Notes: generated from the letters alone by a model not told the origin. Shown: positions 13,840 to 27,916, numbered from the stretch's first letter. The stretch is DNA of 64,000 nucleotides from Edolisoma coerulescens (GCA_013397115.1 VWZW01004130.1:909585-973584), one strand, 5' to 3'. Numbers and translations: made by a program.

Positions 13840-15928
13840 GTAGGTGGTGCTTTTTTTGGTTTTCATAATAGTCTGAGGAAGATTTCCCATAACACTTAAA
13901 ACTGCTCCAGTCTGGTCTCAGTCAAATGGATCTTTTTTAAGCTGTGTTGTCTCTTGAGTGGCAGGTGGAAAAACACTTCACCTGCATGGAGAAGGTGTGT
14001 ATGTTGTTGGGTTCAGGTTAATCTGAACTGGTACTGGATCTTTCAAAATTTGATGTTTATATTTTTCTGAATATTAATTGAAATGATTTTTTTTCTGGAG
14101 AGGGAAGATGCTAAAGCATTGTTCTCATGCATGCATTTCATGAGAGGCGTGAAAATAAGCAGCTCTCTTGGCTTTCTTTGCCTCCACTTCAATTTTCTTA
14201 AATTGTCAGATGAATTTTGAAATTAAATCCCCCTTAAATTGAATTGGGGCCTTTAAATTTAATGTCTTGGTCTAAAACTAATGATTATGCACAAATCTGA
14301 GACTAGTGTCTTCTTTGACATAGATTATAGTTTGGCTTAATAGTAATTTTTGTGAAATTTCTTTATTAATAAATAAAGGACATTTGACTTAGAGGTCACT
14401 GAGACAGTAAGTGGAATATCTGTCTCGCATCCTGTTAGTGCCAAGTGAGATATCAAGGAGGAAGTGATGAGATTAAAAGCAAGAGAAATTCATAGACGGA
14501 GCCTGAATGAAAATGGGAAGTAATAAGTGATTATATAAAACAAAAATAAAAAAACGGGAAGAAAAAATTAGAGCTGTGATCTGTCTGAAGCCACCAGACT
14601 GGGCAGGCAGAGTGATCACCTGTCAACAGGAGAACTTGCTGAGTATCTAGTATGCATCATGTTCCACAGAGAAATTAACAAGTGTTCTAATTTTAAAAAG
14701 AAAAACAAATATGACTGTCAAAGATACAAAGGACTGCATTACTTCAATGGCAGCTGTGCTCATCTCTTTTAGAGTGAGGTTTGAAAAAGACTTCAGGTAC
14801 TTAGCTCTTTAAGGAATCAGGGCATTGGCAGACTGGAAAGAAAAATGCTGGTTTTTCTTCTCATCTATTTTGGGTGCAATGGTTGTATCTCATCCTTGTA
14901 GCAGCGACTGGTGGAGAATGTTTGAGCACGTGACGGTTGTTGACCACTTAATCCCATGGGAAGTGGCAGTTCTGTAAGTGCACGCAGGCACACTCTCTTC
15001 ACAGCTGCAAATAGAAGCTCCCACTTGAGGAGGGGGAGAGGAAGCGTATTAAGAAGTTTCCATTATGAAGCAAAGATATCTGTTAAAGCTGAGGGCTTCT
15101 TGTAAGTGTAGGAAGGTTGTTATCTGCAGCTACTGTCAGATGATTGCTTGGCTTCTGGAACTGCAATGTTTTTTCCTTGGTTGCTGTGCATCTGGAGCAA
15201 GGAGGGATGTGCAAGGGATGTGAATGTTTCCCTCTCACTTGACCTGGAGCAAACAGGCTCTTCTTACAGGGTGGTGCTAATAGTGAGATGGTTTTCAAAA
15301 CCTGGCATTCTGAGAAGAGGGTGGTAGGATTGTGTACCTGTGTAAAATACAGTTGTGTTACCACTAAGCCTTGTCCATGAGTCTGGATGCTATCAGGAAC
15401 CAATTCTTGTTCAGGGAGGTTGGAGAGCCAGAAGATTTAAATGGGTTGTAAGTTTAAGAAATGTCATCGTAAGCATTTTTGTTGCATGAATACAAAAGTT
15501 TAATAGCAATAGCTTGGAAAACTAATGTGAGTGTAATTCCTCTAATTAAGAGTATTGAGAAGTTAAAAACTTAGTACCCATATAGTCTTTTTATTGACAG
15601 AGAAATAGGTACCTCCTGAGGGTGGTTCATCTTAAGAAAGGCATCTGGGACATCTTTTGGAGACTCTTGTATTCTTTTTTAATATTTTATTTAAAAATAT
15701 TTTGAGGGAAAGAATTCAGGCTTAGATGCCTGAAAGATAGATCGGATGCCTGAAAGGTAGATCAGATGAATCCTACAGATGAATCAGATCTTCAGCCTGA
15801 TTACATTTTAAATCCAATTTTTGCTGTAAAATTCTGTCTACTTACCTGCTTAGTTTTCAAGATTGAAGTGCATATTAAGAGTTAATCACTTAGCAGAAGC
15901 TGAATCATCCTCCTCTTGGAATTTACAG
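13840..15928 (+). other. SLAIN1: SLAIN1 intron between exons B and C
   Basis: About 2.1 kb with a GTAGGT donor and an ATTTACAG acceptor. It contains a local duplication at 15725-15764 (two near-identical 20-bp units starting GATGCCTGAAAG), followed by GATGAATC repeats, roughly 150 bp before exon C. No known repeat family or extra exon was recognised. Confidence 0.85.
15725..15790. repeat. Short imperfect tandem repeat near SLAIN1 exon C
   Basis: Two 20-bp units, GATGCCTGAAAGATAGATCG and GATGCCTGAAAGGTAGATCA, differ at two positions and are followed by two GATGAATC-type half units. Likely local slippage. Confidence 0.8.
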
Positions 15929-16267
15929 GCCTTAGGCAAGATTATGCTTCAACTTCAGCATCTGTGTCACGGCACACTTCCAGTGTTTCTCTGAATGCGG
16001 GGAAAAAAGGGACGTGCAGTGACCAGGAATATGACCGCTATAGTCTTGAGGATGAGGAAGAGTTTGACCACCTTCCACCTCCGCAGCCACGTCTGACTCG
16101 CTGCTCCCCCTTCCAAAGAGGGATTCCTCACTCACAGACTTTCTCCAGTATCCGGGACTGCAGGAGGAGCCCTACTTCCCCACAATTCCCTACAAATACT
16201 TACCAGCAGCCCTTCTACTCTCCTCAAGCCCAAACTCCAGAGCAGCAACCAAATAGGATTAATGGAG
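15929..16267 (+). CDS. SLAIN1: SLAIN1 coding exon C (largest)
   Basis: A 339-bp symmetric phase 1-1 exon with acceptor TTTACAG and donor ATGGAG|GTGGGT. It encodes (S)LRQDYASTSASVSRHTSSV, a GTCSDQEYDRYSLEDEEEF acidic patch, LPPPQPRLTRCSPFQRGIPH, and a Gln/Pro/Ser-rich tail with YSPQAQTPEQQPNRING. This is the least conserved and most disordered part of the family; the acidic patch followed by a Pro/Arg-rich part is typical of SLAIN1. Many S/T-P sites occur. The 137-codon open frame that runs into the intron ends at a stop at 16327 and is only read-through of the donor. Confidence 0.95.
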
Positions 16268-19200
16268 GTGGGTTGCATGCTTTTCTGAGAAATGGTCTTT
16301 TCTCTGCCAAGTGCCAGTGCCATTTTTAAGATGAATTGTACATAAATTGTGACAAATGATTTAAGCCTGTGTAAATGATTAAGGTATGTTATTGTTAAGC
16401 AGTTTTCTACAAAATGTAATCTCTGACCTGGTCATGAAAGCTGTTGCTTTAGTCTGTTTTAAAATGCTGCAAAGTTGACCACAAGTGAAGAAAGAAACAA
16501 AAAGTAAAGAAGAGCATGTTTTAGCAGGCTAATAGTTGGTTAGAAGAACCTCTGGGGCTCTCAAACTTGATGTACGCATGTCCATTGTGGATGCAGTAAA
16601 ATACAGGTCAGGGTTTTCAGATTTTCAATTTCTTTCTTATTCCCGAGTTTGCTGTTAATACAGCTGTGCTGTGAGGAGAGCTTATGGCACCTTGCTTCTG
16701 CTCCAGATCTGATAGGGCTGATGGTTAAAGTAGTTGGAGATAATGTCACTCCCAAGCTATCCTGAGACATTGCTGCTTTTTCACACTGCATTTGAGATAT
16801 CTTCCAGGGTCTGGAAGATTTGTTTCTCAGTGCTTACTCACGGTTTAAATTTCCCTCCATTGTTGCTGTTGACTTCTTTTCTTTTGTTCTTATAATCACA
16901 ATTTTCTTCTTTCTGTTGCATTTTACTTTCCTATACCTTCAGTCTTTTCCCCCAAGTTAATTCTAAACAGTCCATTTCCAGCCAGGGTCTTGTTTGTAAC
17001 ATTACAGATTACAGCTCACCCTTGGGCAAGAAAATAAATGTGTTGTTCAAAACAACATATAGTTGCTATTTATAGTGCTACAGGTATGCATGTTGCTTTT
17101 CTGACAAACAAGACATGACAGGTTGGTGCCCAAACCACTTCTATTCAAAGTAAGCCATGGCATGGAAGCATAATTGACAAGTGGAAATATAGAAGGAGAG
17201 GTGATGTTAACAGAGGGTGGAGCAGCGTGGGTGTCTGTTGGTACAGCATTTGTACCATGTTAATTTTAATGTTACTTTTCTTGTCGGGGAGGTACAAGAA
17301 TGGGACAGCATTGCTGGGCTTGCAGAAATGTTGGGAGATAGAAAGGAAGGCTTTGGGGCATTTTTGTTCAGGAATAAGAGAATGATGTGTTGCTGCCATG
17401 TTTTTATGTGGCTCCCAAATGTGTTTTGAATTATTTTTTCATGTTCCATGTCAGTGGAAGTTAAGCATTCAATTTCCTGCATGGAAAGGAATGGAAATCT
17501 TTAAGGCACTAAACACATTAGACTCCTAGTTTGTTAGCTTCAAAGTGCATAAACATAAAAGACCACAAATTTTATTACTTGGTTGACTTTTTTTTCAAGA
17601 GCTTTGCGGTGTTGGATAATGTGTTTGGCATCACCCAGAAGCTGGACACATGACTTCAGTTACCTATTTGCAGGGATGACAAACAGTGCTGTAATAGTCA
17701 GTACCACTGTCTTCAGAAGGGAATTATGTCCTCAGCTTCTGCACCTTCAGCCTCTAATGCATGCAGCTCTGATCCATGTAAGTGGCAAATACTGATGGTG
17801 AGAAATATTTTACTTTGGCTGTGTGCTTTTGGCAGACAAGGAGATAAGGGGTCGAGCGTTCACTTTATTGAGTATGTCTGTGTAGTATTACAACATCTTC
17901 TCATCAGCACTTATCATCTTGGCAACAATTTCATTGTCTCTCAAGATTTCCTACACATTGAAATGGAGGTAGACTGCAAAATAAGAATTTGTCTGAAGCT
18001 CTCTGTGATGGATGATGTGTTCCACGCTATTAGTTTACCAGGGCAATTGAGAACGAGAGGTGTGAAAGATGGAAGAACTGAACTTCAGTTTCTGCCTTCA
18101 GTATATGTGGAAAGCATGATCCATAATTAATAATTAAGTGACAGATACCACATGCTGTGCTGCTCTTGGCCATTCCAGCAGTCTTCCCAAATCTTTATTC
18201 CTCTGTTTTCTCCCAGAGAGGTCACTTGTGTTCTTTTATGTGCAGTCAAGGGTCTGGCCCCTGCTTCATCTGGTCATTCAGAGAGCTCTTTGTAAAAGAA
18301 GAACAAGCAGCAAGTAACTGTTGAATTTCGACACTCAGTCTGGGGTAAAAAACCCAGTATTTAGCTTTGACCCAATATTCCCCCACACTAGTCCATGCAT
18401 TAGCTTAATTACAATTTTTTGCCTTTAGGCAAATAGTTTGAGGGATGCTCCCCTACTTGCTTTTGGTGATGTTTGTTTGGAATGGTACTCTAGTTGAGGT
18501 ACTTAATTACCTGCACTGTAATAAAAAATATGCTGAAGGTGTGATAAACCTGGAAAACTTTAATAATAATTCTTTTAGGAGTATAATATTGGCTGCCTGA
18601 TGAGAAGCACCTACATTTAAATGCTGAGATGTGGGTGCCCTCCTGTGTACTAAGGGTCTAATTCAGCTGCCCACATAGAGCTACATGAGGTACTTTGATG
18701 CACCCTGGCTTCACCATCACGCTGTGTCAATGCTGTTTTGATTCCATCAACAACCCAGGATCTCTGAGATGGCATGAGGTACCTTCACATAGGCACTGAC
18801 CTGTGCACCAGATGTCCAGTCTCTCACTATAGCCAAAGGTCTGCTTGTTCTCCATCCACAGGGTTGCATTTTAGGTAGCAGATAAATGATTTGCAGTTTC
18901 TGGTGCTCTAGTGGTCTTCTGCCTTTTGTGGGGGTGAGAACAGTCTCTCTCAGGTGTTTTCCAACTGTGTTTGAAGCTATACTTTTGAGCTCATACATTG
19001 TTCTTGCCAATGTGTTGTAGCAAAGTTCTGCCACTGCTGTAATACTGACACTCTGCCCTGTTTTAAATTGCTGTACATCTATTTGAAGATAAAATTACAT
19101 ACTTCTGGACCACACCACACCATGTAGCCCCCACTCTCGGGTCTGGGTTCTTTATCTCACCTTATCCCACTCGTGTCTGAGTGAATGGTGCCAGTCACAT

Positions 19201-22200
19201 TTACTGCCAGTCCCCAACAGCTTGCTGTACTGGAAGGCTCCTGGTAAGCACTAGCATAAAGTGGCAGGTGTGTGCCAATCTAAAGATGTTTAGATGTGAA
19301 ATATGTTGCAATGTGTTTAAGGTGTGTGTGGGGCCACTTGTAGCACGGGCTGTAGGTGTACCTGTTGTTACCTTTTCACAGCCACTGGCTGTAGAGTGTG
19401 TGTTATCTTTGCTTTCTAGTAGGTTTTATTGGCAGTTCTGGAAAGAATATAGTAATAGTTATGCTTTGTGTGAAATCTGTTTGGTTTTGTTTTCCTTGTT
19501 TAATTACAGCCTCTTCCTAAATCAGCTGAATTTTCTGTAATGATGAGTTACATCAGAAGAATTCCATTTGTAAACTTTTTAAGGTAATCTGATTTTCAGG
19601 GATTTTGTAATTGGTTGGTGGGTCAGAGGTAGATAATTTAAAGATGATCTGGAGAACAGCTTTTGAGTATCTGTTGTAATTAGCTGAAGTGAGTTTGTCT
19701 AGTTAGTGTGTGCTTTATACTTCAATAAAGCTTTTAGTATGTTTGCAGTGGAAAGATTTATGCTTATGTCTCTCTCCCCGTAGTCTAGTTTGAAGAAGTT
19801 ACTGGTTAGCAACTTAAAATGCTGCTAACTATTAATATCAAGAATACTTTGTATATAGTCATTTTCATGTAAGAAATACCACCAAAAAGTCATAAAACCA
19901 AGCTGGTTTCTGCTTTATGTTGTCCATAAGTATACATTCTTTTAGTTACTTTGATGTAAAAGTAACTGCTTTCACTTTTTTTAAAAAATATATTTTATTT
20001 CTGTTTAATAATTTTATTAATTTTTAATAGCTGTTAGTATTTTTACCCTTTGTACTTCTGATTTTCTGAAACCACAAGTAATGGTTAACTATAGTGCTGT
20101 GAAATGATCTAGAGTAATCAAAATCCAGGACAGACAAGATACTGAAAATGGGATTGAGTTTCTTGTGTTCAGGCCCACTTTCCCTCTCTTGAGATCAGCT
20201 CGCTCACAACCTTTTATCCTGGCACCCCTTATTTTATATGCATTTTAAAGTGTCCATTTTTATAATAGGTGAAAATTTGAAACTTTGTATTTTGGACAAA
20301 TTATTCCAGCTAAAGAAGGAGTTTATTATAATACAGTAAGAAGGGGTGGATGAAAAAATATGTGGTTTATGGAGTAGCAATGCATTCAGTCTGGTTAATC
20401 TTAATTTATGTTTTCCATTGGCTTTTCATGTTGATTTTTAAGCTTTTAGTGTGGTTTATACCTTCATAAACAGGCCACAGATACTATTCACTTAAAAAGC
20501 TGTGCTTTTATTTTCCAGAAATTACTAGTTAGGAGTTACTTTCTCGCCTACACTTCGATTATACTACAGAAATCATTGGCTGTTGCCTCATTTGAAAGCT
20601 GGAAGTGTGGTTTCTGTTTGTTATTTCGGTCTTTTAAGCAAACTCCAGGCAGACGTAGAAGAGCAGCATTTCAAGGGCAGTACATTGTATTTAGATACCA
20701 GTTCAGCATAAGTTATGAAGTGTTTTCTGCTCATAACCTCTCTTGCTCGGTAAGAAAGGAAAAATTCTCTCTAGGAAATTGTTGCAGACTTTATTAAAGA
20801 AAATGAAAAAAAGAGTCTTACTTTTCTACCTTTGGATATATTGAGGATAGTGATCACTGGGAGAACATGGAAAGCTAATGGAAAAATCTTTAATTGACTC
20901 TATCTGTGGTGGGAGACATATGTCTGTGAAGCCAGGATGAGATGAAGTAATAATTCTGAATAAAATGTAGACATTGACAATCATTGAGAATGGCATCACT
21001 CACTTAGCTGAAGGACTTGCTTTAATCTGTATTCGTGTTTTTACACGGTGATGTCTCTGTTGTATCAGCTGATGATTCCATGGACTTTTAAAAAGACACT
21101 GGAGTATTTGGGATGTCACAAATGTTGTAACTATAACAAATATAACGCAGAGATTCTTCTCAAGTCTTCATAGATGAGGAAGAGAAATTAATCCTGTGAA
21201 GTGAAGTTGTAATAGAGTCTACAAGTTTATTATGGATTTCAGAACACACTCTGAATGTCTACATAATATAAAACATAATATTTAAAATCGAGAAGCAGGG
21301 TTTTTTTCCGTATGGTTTTACCCCAACCTATTTGGGCATACGGTACAGATAAGGCAGAATTGAATTTGCAGGATTTGTGTGAAGGATTTAAATATGTGTA
21401 AGAAACTGCTGAGGTAGCTCAAACAGTGATATAGATTTCTCTGAAACACTCATAGTTCTGATTCATTGTATCCACACTCCTGCACTTTTGGTGATGTTTG
21501 GGAGTCCTTTTGTTCAAGTAAAACATTGACAACACTTCCAGAGAGCAACAGTGAAGAAATAAACGTGTTTTAAGAGACTTCACTGTAGAGTCAAGCCCTC
21601 CTTGCAAGGAAGACCTCATTGGATGAGGCATTTTGGCAGATAGAAGATGATACTGGCCAAGGATTGCTACAGACGTCCCCATCTGGCAGCCCACCAAGAG
21701 TGCACCTCTTCTGGGGCAGCTTTGCTCCAAGGACAAGGTCTGTTTGCGTGCTACACGGAATTAATCTTCGACCAGTGATAGTATTAGGTCAGGGAAGGGA
21801 AAAAAAGAAGCAGTGGAACGGGGATGGCCACCAACAGTGCGGGGATCAGAAGACAGAAAGCAGGTGCTGCCTGTTCTGGTGTCCTGCCAGAAAGCTGGGC
21901 CACTGATCCTGAGCTGACTTGAGAGAAGAAATAGCATCAGGGGAAGAACTTCCTGGCAAAAAATCAGAACTGAAGCAGCTGAGTGAGAGATGAACTGTTG
22001 TCTTCACTGTCATTTTGTGGAACGTTTGACAAAGAAGGGACACTTTTTCCTGCTTTTTGACCCGTTTCTAGCAGTAGTGAATATGATCTGTGCTGTGGGG
22101 TGGCCTTTTCATGTACATTTTCAGTTGAGGGCAGAGGATCCTGTATTTCACGATTCCCAGCTTTTCTTGTGCTGTAGAGGCAGTGGGCTAATTCAGCATG

Positions 22201-25200
22201 GATGCCACATATGGGGAAAAGTGTAAACATGCAGTAGGCAACTTTTGATGTTTCATGCTACTGCAGATATGTGAAAGGGCAATGTATTCTGCCTAAGGAA
22301 AGCTCACGAAATGACAAGCACGTGTGTATATGCATGAATTATTCTTAAAAGGTGGTAACAACCAGGAGCCAATTATTAACTCCCTTTGCATGACCTATCC
22401 TTGAATTTTCTTCAGATTTGCAAATACCTCAACAATACAATGTCTGTAGGTTGTGATATTTTATCTCAATGAAGGCTGGGAAAGGCAAAGATACATGTGA
22501 TGCTTTATATGGCTGCATTCTACTTAAGCACCATATTTTTTTCAGCCTAAATTATAGTTGAGACTCAGTAGTGGGTCACAGTAATGACTATGGATACTGT
22601 TGGAGATCATTGAGTCCAGTCGTTGACTGATGACCACCTCTCCAACTAGACCATGGCACCAAGTGCCATATCCAGTCATTTCTTGAACAGGTATAGGTCC
22701 TTTGAAGTCCCTTGCTGGTGTTACTATCCACATCTTCCTAACAAAACAAACTGCAAGCAACTGATGATTTTTTTAGGTTTGCCACTGAACCATATTATTG
22801 CAGAAGAGGTAGCAGAAACTGTAGCAAATTTCAGTGTTCATCACAAATGGGACTACTTGAGCAAATTAATTCTCAGCGAGAATACATCTCTACTCCTTCA
22901 CTTCTCCTTTCTGTTAATTTTCTCATCAGTCTTAGGAGAGCAAAGAGGTCTGGAAAGGAAAGCAGCTTGGAAAAATATTTTTGTTTTCTTCTCATACATT
23001 TCCAGCAATTTCATATCTAGTCACATCTCAGCAGCCTGAAATAATATTAAAATCACATAACTCCCACCTTCTGCTTCCATGTATTAAGCTCACAAGAGCC
23101 AGCGTTTCATTTACAAACAAAACGTCTGTAAGACTATTTCCACTGTTCTTAGGAGGGAAGCAGGTGACAGAACAAACTTCAAGAAGGAGATGAAGGAGGA
23201 TGCATCATCCAAGGAGATGAAAGCTGCAAAATGCCATCAAGGAGAACATTTCTGGGTTTTCCCCAAACACGAAACTGACCTGCTATTTTCATTGCTTTTC
23301 AGGGCCATTTATCTCAGCAGACACAAGGACCCATCAAAGAAGTAATGCAGCTGCTTGATGGATGAGAATTTACAGGTGCAGCAGGAATCTGCTGCCTGAG
23401 GACTCAATGAATCAGCAGCAGAGCAAACTGCTGGAACAAGAAGGGACTAATGAACAGGAGGCAAAAGACGTGGCCACCCAAGACACGAAGAAATCCAAGC
23501 TACTTCTTTACCTATTTTTCTGCTATTGTAGCTGCATCCACTGGACAGTTCAAGGCACAGATAATGCCTGGGGTGGCTGATGCAGTCCCTGAGTGGAAGA
23601 CCATGTCCAAAGAATTCTTCTATACAACATGCTATTAAAAAAGCTATTTTATGCAGTGCCATCTTCCCTACCACCATCCTGCTGCTCAAACCTTTTTTTC
23701 CCCAAGTTCTGTAATGTTGAATTAGGATTTCAGGACCTAGGACTTTGAAAGGGTAGGCTAGGACTCCAGAATTAACAGTAGCTACAGACATCCCATATTC
23801 ATGATTTTTTTGCCACTCTTGGCCAAAGATTGCATCGCAGAGTGACAGTTCCCTCTTCAGTTTGCAAAATTCTTGAATATTGTAGAAGTAGATACATACA
23901 CTAGCTGTTTGGGTGCTATTGTTTTCATCCCCAGGACAGTTTTGGAAGCCTGATAACTGTTTTATCATTGTTACATCACTGACATTAATACTTACTGCCT
24001 GGCTGCACCACAGTGGTAATCCCTTTGCTGATGTTCATGGCTGTACCATTGACAGTTTCAGTCTGCCAGTGTCAGTAATTAGTCACTGAAGCACAGTTCT
24101 GACTCGTTTGATGAAAGATTGTCTGTACGGTAGTTCTTTATTAGGATTTGACTGTACTCCAGTTTCCAGGGATTCAAACCTTACATTTCCTTTTCCTGAT
24201 GGAGATAGAGCCTTTCTATGACACAGGTTGCTGGAGTTAGGTAGTCATCACATATATTGAAGTTACTGTTAGTGACTCCTAATAACCTGTATAGATAGAA
24301 CTGTACTGTCACGTCTTATTACTTTTCACGGGTTAGCAGCTTTAAGGATTAGAGGAGCTAATGATGGTGCTAAATAGGTTGTATATTTATGTGGACTGAT
24401 CAACAGAGATTTCTAAATAAATCTGTTGTTTCTGTGAACTGAACTTGCCCTGTATGAGCCAGGAGGTCGACCCATGCCAGCAGTTCCAAGCAGGGTGCTA
24501 TGTTTTTCCTATGCATAAAACCAAAACATCAGTCTGGAAATGCCCTGCTCTCTGTGGGAGAGAGCAGTTGTAGCTGCTGTTACAAGACGAGCACACCCGT
24601 GCTTTCTGTTGCAGTGTAAGAGCCGAGGGCAGGCACCTGCCAGCCACTGGAACCTATGTCAGGAACAGGAGCTGGTGGCCTCTGTGCTGGCCATGCTACC
24701 AGGAGGGGCATAGCCACCTCGGCAGGGCACAGCACTTGTGCTTCTGAACCTGGCCAAGAGGCAAACCTTGGTGATGTCAGTGACAATTTAATAAACACCA
24801 ATTATTTTCCCACAGCGGTGCTTTACTGAAGTCTGTCACATCACAGGACCGGGTCCTTCCGTCTGTGCCTTTTTGCCACTCTCTTCTGATTTTACAAAAC
24901 TGAGTCATCTCCCTTTGGCCTGACGGCAGAAGAGACCGAAAGAGTTTTCCCTTAGACTACCTGATGGTGTTGTGGTTGGGAAGCTGCCTTGAGATGTCAG
25001 GAAGGTTTCGGTTTCTCTCTTCAAATGAACTGGTGTGAGTGGGGTTGCAGATGTCTTCTGACCTCTTAGACACTTGCCTTAGCTATTGTACCTCCCCCAA
25101 AAATATTTGCGGCATTTGCAGCTTTCTTTTTGTGAAAAGCCCTACAAAAAAGCCTATTCTGAAAATGGCTATCAAATCAGATACCACAAGTGAAGTAGGA

Positions 25201-25813
25201 GGGAGAAGCACCAGATTTGAAAATTGTTGTATCAACCCAGGGCTCATAGCAACTGAACAGCATCAAGACTTCGCAGGTTTTGCTCATGGCTGTTTGCAGA
25301 AACTTAACATGCTAACAAGGTTAGGTTCAGAATGGAGTTATTTAGCATCTTATTGGCACCTGAAAGCAAGACTTCAGTCACTTAGGATGGATTTATCTCA
25401 CCCGTCTTTAGACATCTACAGAGTAAATAGCTGTGTCTGACTGCCAATGCAGACTTGCTTTTGGATTCACTACAAAGAAACAGGCGCATTTAGGGCATGG
25501 TTCACCTGACCTACTTTACGCATCTATGTGAAACTCATCATTATTTATTGTTTAAATCCTTGCAGTTCCACAAATGTACTGCTTATTGGTGTCTTTAAAA
25601 TTACTTGTGAATAATTGTGCTGTTACAGTAGTCATATTGGTTCAATTTGAAGGCTGTCAATAACATATTCTTCTGATAGAGCAAAACCTCTCTTTTTGTT
25701 GAAATAGTTTGTTACAATTGTGATTTTCCACAGAAATCACGTGGAGGTGGCTTGTGGTTGTTGGAAATTCTGACCTGACTATGTCTCTATGATGTTGTCT
25801 TCTTTTTCTCCAG
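16268..25813 (+). other. SLAIN1: SLAIN1 intron between exons C and D (9.5 kb)
   Basis: Long intron from GTGGGT to TTTTTCTCCAG. It contains an old CR1 fragment at 22600-22710 and an unexplained two-strand open region near 23362-23968 (see findings). The section around 24580-24800 is richer in G+C than its surroundings but has no CpG-island character. I found no SLAIN1 exon, tRNA or other gene here; the open frames between 16.5 and 21 kb resemble nothing I know. Confidence 0.8.
22600..22710 (-). mobile_element. Old CR1 LINE fragment
   Basis: GGAGATCATTGAGTCCAGTC, then CCAACTAGACCATGGCACCA, AGTGCCATATCCAGTCATTT and CTTGAACAG follow the order of the reverse complement of a CR1 3' region. It is diverged, lacks the terminal repeat, and is therefore older than the copies at 7.3 and 36.7 kb. 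Confidence 0.75.
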
Positions 25814-25978
25814 ACAAACTCCGCAGAAGCATGCCTAACCTCGCTCGGATGCCAAGTACCCCCACCATTAGCAGTACTGCTGGCTTTGCTGGTTCTCCTG
25901 TCACTGTGAGGAATAGTCAGAGCTTTGACTCCAATTTGCATGGAGCCAGTAATGGGATTTCAAGGATGCAGTCGTATA
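25814..25978 (+). CDS. SLAIN1: SLAIN1 coding exon D
   Basis: A 165-bp symmetric phase 1-1 exon with acceptor TTTTTCTCCAG and donor TCGTATA|GTAAGT. It completes an Asp codon from exon C and encodes (D)KLRRSMPNLARMPSTPTISS, then SPVTVRNSQSFDSNLHGASN and GISRMQSY. The basic KLRRSMPNLAR block is shared with SLAIN2 (KLRRSLPNLSR there). The exon ends with the first base of the Ile codon of a Ser-Tyr-Ile-Pro motif completed in exon E, so an SxIP-like EB-binding motif spans this junction. Confidence 0.96.
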
Positions 25979-27916
25979 GTAAGTACCTGTGTTCTTCGGC
26001 TGCGCACAAGGGATCGATAAAGTGGTAGAATACGCGTCCCGGTCACTGATCCTTTGTTCTATGAAAAATGAAAAGGAAACAGTTCTTTTGCATCAGATTT
26101 TAATATATCTCAGGATTTTCAGAGTTTCTATTTTGGAAAGGAAATTCTGCCAGTCTTGTTATTGAGAGTTTCTTCGCTTTTTTTTCCTTTACCCATTTAT
26201 CTTGTGCCAGCATTAAAACTGAATTTATAATAAAAATAAGTAGTAGTATTGTAGAAACACCAAAAATGCAATTAATTCACGTAAGCTCACATTTTTAATT
26301 TTGATACTACAATTGAAAACTGCTTTTCTCGGTAATTTATACAATGCTGGTTGTACAGTACACTGTATAAACACTATCTTATAATACATGACCTCTCTCC
26401 TACTGAAGTTGAGCCACTTTCTTCTGAGGAAATGCAGTAAACAGAGGGTTATATTCTCAAGTATAATATACTTGTTGAGTGGGGGAATTAAAATTGCTCT
26501 GTAATTGGTTTAATTTAGGTGACTTCCTAATGGGGGGGGATGAAGGGAGTATTGATCTAGTAGATGAATTGTTAATGTAGAATGTGAGCAAGATAGATCA
26601 AGATCCAAACCCATCTTTGCTAGTACAGTGGTTGAGGTTGTCTGAGTAGAAATGGGAAAAGTGGATTTCACTAGACATAGGCAGAAGAAAAAAAGGAAAA
26701 AAGAAAGAATTTAGGAAGAAAGGATTTAACTTATGTTCTCCATTTCCTGTGAGATTTTGGAGGGAGAAGTTGGCAAAAACTTTTCCTCTGGGTAATTTTC
26801 TTCCAAATTTGAGCAGAAGTTACAAATGTCATCAAAACAAAGTGCCTCTTTTCTGGAAAATATTCTTGACTGATGGTTTTAATTTATTGTATTTTGTCCT
26901 GCTTGAATAGGAGAATGGAAATAGTTCAGGTTCCCACATGGATTTTCATGGTCATGTACTGAGAGTTTAATTTTATTTAATATTTTAGAAATATATATTT
27001 CTTTGCATGTTCATGCTCTTATATATGTGTGTGTGTATAAAATTCTGTTTTCCTGAAATACTCTTTTAAAAAACCATTTATAATCAGTGGCTGTGCTGGA
27101 GTATTTCGGGAGCTATGTTATAAGTGTTCCATAACAATATATTGCCAGTATAGTTTATTTGAGTCACTCCCTTGCAGTTTTTCCTGTGTCTTTAAATGGT
27201 TTAAAGATGTCATTTTTTCACAGACTTGAAAAAGGATTGTTCTAAATGTAGTGTCTTTGTTTATATGCTTTAGGCTTTTGACAGTTTGCTTGTGATACAT
27301 GGACTCGGAAAGTGATGCATGCCAAATGTACACCAGAGGGCAGGATTGGGTAGAAAATCTATATATAAAGCTTCTGGAGCTCATAGCATTGATTTAAAAT
27401 TATAGTTTACATAACATCAGCCTTGGAATATGCTGTTGCATTCAAGACCTTTTATCCCTTTTTACTGTTTTTATGCATAAAGCTTTAACTTCTGTGATGC
27501 TTCATAATGCTTTAATGCAATGTTGCTTGAACAAGATGTGGTTGTTACAAGCCATCTTACAAAAATCAAAATCACCTAACAGTGACTAATTTATACCTTC
27601 AGCAATTTCTCCTGTTTAAAGCTCTAAGTGTGTAGGTGGATTTAGAGGCTAATTTAATCTCTGAGGGGAGAAAGAAGGATGAATATGGACTGGGATTTTT
27701 TTTCAGGATGGGGGTAGAACAGGATATTTTAGTACAGTGCAGTGTTACTTGATACAGTATTGGATCCAAGAGGTTTTTCGGTAGTTTGTAATCAGCAAGT
27801 AAATTGTAAAATGATGTGTTTATCCTTACTCAGATCTGTCTAGAAATGAGCATTACTACCTGGTCTTATTTGTTGCATACTGACCTTGTTACTTCCTTTT
27901 CTATCATTCCTCACAG
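25979..27916 (+). other. SLAIN1: SLAIN1 intron between exons D and E
   Basis: About 1.9 kb, GTAAGT to TTCCTCACAG. AT-rich, with a short (TG)n stretch near 27026-27036. No repeat family or additional exon was recognised. Confidence 0.85.

Noticed and set aside
15916..16329. Start at the internal ATG ... extending past the exon C donor as a separate 137-residue gene
   Set aside because: Everything up to 16267 is SLAIN1 exon C; the rest is intron read-through with a clear GTGGGT donor.
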